The position numbers were made by a program, and so were the translations under genes. This document shows, one piece after another, positions 62,213 through 64,000 of a stretch of DNA of 64,000 nucleotides. The stretch is from assembly GCF_000252445.1 (NCBI RefSeq), contig NC_017790.1, forward strand, positions 2,090,501 to 2,154,500. The letters run 5' to 3'. The stretch is from Deinococcus gobiensis I-0. GTDB taxonomy: Bacteria; Deinococcota; Deinococci; Deinococcales; Deinococcaceae. Below the pieces are notes generated by a model. It searched no databases. It was not told where the DNA came from and worked only from the letters and a program-made list of their open reading frames with translations. The first letter of the stretch is position 1, and each line of letters opens with the position of its first letter.

Positions 62213-62724
62213 GCCTTCTCCCCGGCGGGCGCGAGGCCCTGGCGGTACTGCCGGGCGCGCTCCCGGTAATTCGCGGCGTTGTCGCCGGGCGTGGCCGGGC
62301 GCAGCACCCTCGCGGGCACACCCAGGGCCAGCATCCCGGCAGGCACCTCGGCTCCGGCGCTCAGGACGGCTCCGGCCCCCAGCACCGCGCCCTCGCCCAG
62401 CACCGACCCGTTGAGCATGACGGCCCCCATGCCCACCAGGCTTCCGGCGGCGCAGCGCGCCCCGTGGACGACGGCGCGGTGGCCGACCGTCACGTCCGCC
62501 TCCAGCACGCAGGGAAAGCCGGGATCGGCGTGCAGGACCGCGCCGTCCTGGACATTGCTGCCCGCACCGACCGTGATGGTCTCGGTGTCGCCGCGCAGCA
62601 CCGCGCCGAACCACACGCTGCTGGCACGCTCCAGCCGCACGCGGCCGATGAGGTCGGCACTGGGCGCGACGAAACTTTCAGGATGAACGTCGGGGACATG
62701 CCCCTCCAGGGAATACAGCGGCAT
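62209..62724 (-). CDS. Gamma-carbonic-anhydrase-like hexapeptide protein
   Basis: 171 residues from ATG 62724. Left-handed beta-helix repeats run through most of the sequence (G-A-G-S-N-V-Q-D-G-A-V-L-H; V-G-H-R-A-V-V-H-G; V-G-M-G-A-V-M-L-N-G-S-V). The His residues in H-A-D, V-G-H and V-V-H-G match the metal ligands of the gamma-CA/YrdA group. It may bind zinc or iron; true carbonic anhydrase activity is not certain. Confidence 0.85.
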   Translation of the reverse strand: MPLYSLEGHVPDVHPESFVAPSADLIGRVRLERASSVWFGAVLRGDTETITVGAGSNVQDGAVLHADPGFPCVLEADVTVGHRAVVHGARCAAGSLVGMGAVMLNGSVLGEGAVLGAGAVLSAGAEVPAGMLALGVPARVLRPATPGDNAANYRERARQYRQGLAPAGEKA

Positions 62725-62874
62725 GGCGGGCCTCCAGAGCAGCGCGGTGGCCCGGGCACCCGTGCCGCGCCGGCTGCTGACAGGGTCCAACGTAGCATGT
62801 CCCCCCGCCGCCCGCCCCCGGGGCGGCGCAGGTATGCGCGCCGCCCGCCGGGACCGGCCGCTACCATGAAGGCC

Positions 62875-64000
62875 ATGAGCCTCCCGACCGACCCGGCCCC
62901 CGTGTCCCTGGGCAAGGACCCGCCGGACGCCGCGCCGGACGCGAACACCGCGAATGGGCCGGTCGCCGCGCAGGTGCAGGTCTTCCCGGCCCACTTCAGC
63001 GGACAGGCGGGCGAATACTTCCGGCTGTGGCTGGTCAACCTGGCCCTGAGCGTGGTGACGCTGGGCCTGTACCTGCCCTGGGCACGGGTGCGCAACCGGC
63101 AGTACCTGTACGGCCATACCTGGGTCGACGGCCACAACTTCGAGTATGCGGCCAACCCCTGGGCGCTGCTGCGCGGCTACCTGCTCGTCGGGGTCTTCTT
63201 CGGGGCCTACAGCGCCGCCACGCAGCTTCAGTTCAGCGGCTGGGAGTGGGTCGCGGGACCGGTCGCGCTGATCTTCGTGCTCGCCTATCCGTGGCTGGTG
63301 CGCCAGTCGCTGCGCTTTCTGGCCCGCAGCACCGTCCACCGGGGCCTGAGTTTCGGCTTCGGGGGCAGCCTGGGCGGGGCCTACATGGCCTACGGCGTGG
63401 CGAACGTGGCCGCCGGGGTCTCCTTCGGGCTGGCGCTGCCGCTGGCGTGGTACGCGCAGCGCGACTATCAGGTGCGCGGCCTGCGCTACGGCGCGGCGAC
63501 GGGGCGTTTCCGGGGCGGGCCGGGGGGGCTGTACCTCATCGGACTGACGGCGCTGGGCCTCACGGTGGGCGGCGGCCTGATCGTCGGGGTCCTGAGTACC
63601 TTGGGGGCCGTCCTGCTCCGCTCCGGCCAGACGGCGCCCTTCGGCGACGAGTTCGGGGACATTCTCGAACAGCCGGGCGTCCTCGCGGGGATCGTCGCCA
63701 CCTACCTCGGGTTTCTGGTCCTGTACATGGTGGGGTGGCAGTACGTCCGGGCGGCCACGCTGCGCTACGTCCTGAACCACTTCGAACTCGGCGGGGTGGT
63801 GCGGGCCCGCGCGACTTTCAGCACCGCGCGCCTCGTGTGGATCGGCGTGAGCAACGCCGCCGCGCAGCTCGTGTCGCTGGGGCTGCTCACGCCCTGGGCG
63901 ACGGTGCGCCGGGCCCGCTACGTCGCCGCGCACACGCAGGTGCTCTCGCTGGTGGACCTGGGCACCTTCGTCGCCGGACCGGCCGCGCCGGCCGGCGCGC
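62875..64000 (+). CDS. DUF898 (YjgN-like) membrane protein, 3' end outside window
   Basis: At least 375 residues from ATG 62875, seven bases after TACCAT, so leaderless. The start F-P-A-H-F-S-G-Q-A-G-E-Y-F-R-L-W-L-V-N and the repeats L-P-W-A-R-V-R-N-R-Q-Y-L-Y-G and L-T-P-W-A-T-V-R-R-A-R-Y are diagnostic of DUF898. At least six hydrophobic helices are seen. Function of the family is unknown. No stop occurs before the window ends. Confidence 0.85.
   Translation, partial: MSLPTDPAPVSLGKDPPDAAPDANTANGPVAAQVQVFPAHFSGQAGEYFRLWLVNLALSVVTLGLYLPWARVRNRQYLYGHTWVDGHNFEYAANPWALLRGYLLVGVFFGAYSAATQLQFSGWEWVAGPVALIFVLAYPWLVRQSLRFLARSTVHRGLSFGFGGSLGGAYMAYGVANVAAGVSFGLALPLAWYAQRDYQVRGLRYGAATGRFRGGPGGLYLIGLTALGLTVGGGLIVGVLSTLGAVLLRSGQTAPFGDEFGDILEQPGVLAGIVATYLGFLVLYMVGWQYVRAATLRYVLNHFELGGVVRARATFSTARLVWIGVSNAAAQLVSLGLLTPWATVRRARYVAAHTQVLSLVDLGTFVAGPAAPAGA

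Overview
The window is high-GC DNA from a Deinococcus-like bacterium. The evidence is leaderless promoters (a TANNNT box 6-8 bases before ATG), a PprI/DdrO-style protease-repressor pair, a leuS gene, a DUF898 protein, a type III polyketide synthase and a PAS/GAF histidine kinase. Most of it is one apparently intact temperate siphovirus-type prophage of about 51.9 kb (about 4230-56114). It is inserted in the last codons of leuS by a serine integrase.

Left chromosome (1-4229): the 3' part of a hybrid sensor histidine kinase, a large lipoprotein gene on the minus strand, and the displaced true 3' end of leuS with its old hairpin. Prophage lysogeny end (4259-9273): minus-strand integrase, a DUF3037 plus HipA-like kinase pair, a HEXXH metallopeptidase and a CI-like repressor, then a divergent Cro-like gene. 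The two regulators are separated by operators sharing the core TATGGGTA.

Early and replication region (9270-18470): small early genes, an SSB-like protein with an acidic tail, a helix-hairpin-helix protein, a 923-residue primase-helicase, a 275-base cluster of seven TGTGACG iterons that looks like the phage origin, and a DUF1064-type nuclease. Head genes (18486-26624): small and large terminase, portal, a papain-like protein where a prohead protease is expected, scaffold, decoration protein, major capsid and connectors. Tail genes (26627-50128): tail tube, a tail chaperone pair with a -1 slippery site, a 1842-residue tape measure, a large FN3 tail protein, a GH43-like propeller protein and a lectin-like protein. 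Lysis genes (50214-52901): lipoproteins, two holin-like membrane proteins and an M23 endolysin.

A cargo island of about 6.5 kb (28568-35100), partly AT-rich, is wedged between the tail chaperone region and the tape measure gene. It carries two tandem TIR-domain proteins, a possible HEPN-like protein with a partner, a repressor-controlled operon and two related HNH nucleases, mostly separated by short terminators. A fused methyltransferase-nuclease and two minus-strand cargo genes lie at the right end.

Right chromosome (56093-64000): leuS, which now ends in phage-supplied codons and is preceded by a leader-peptide attenuator; an uncharacterised 403-residue protein; the type III polyketide synthase; a hypothetical protein overlapping a gamma-carbonic-anhydrase-like gene; and the start of a DUF898 membrane protein. 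All function calls come from motif recognition by eye; no database search was run.
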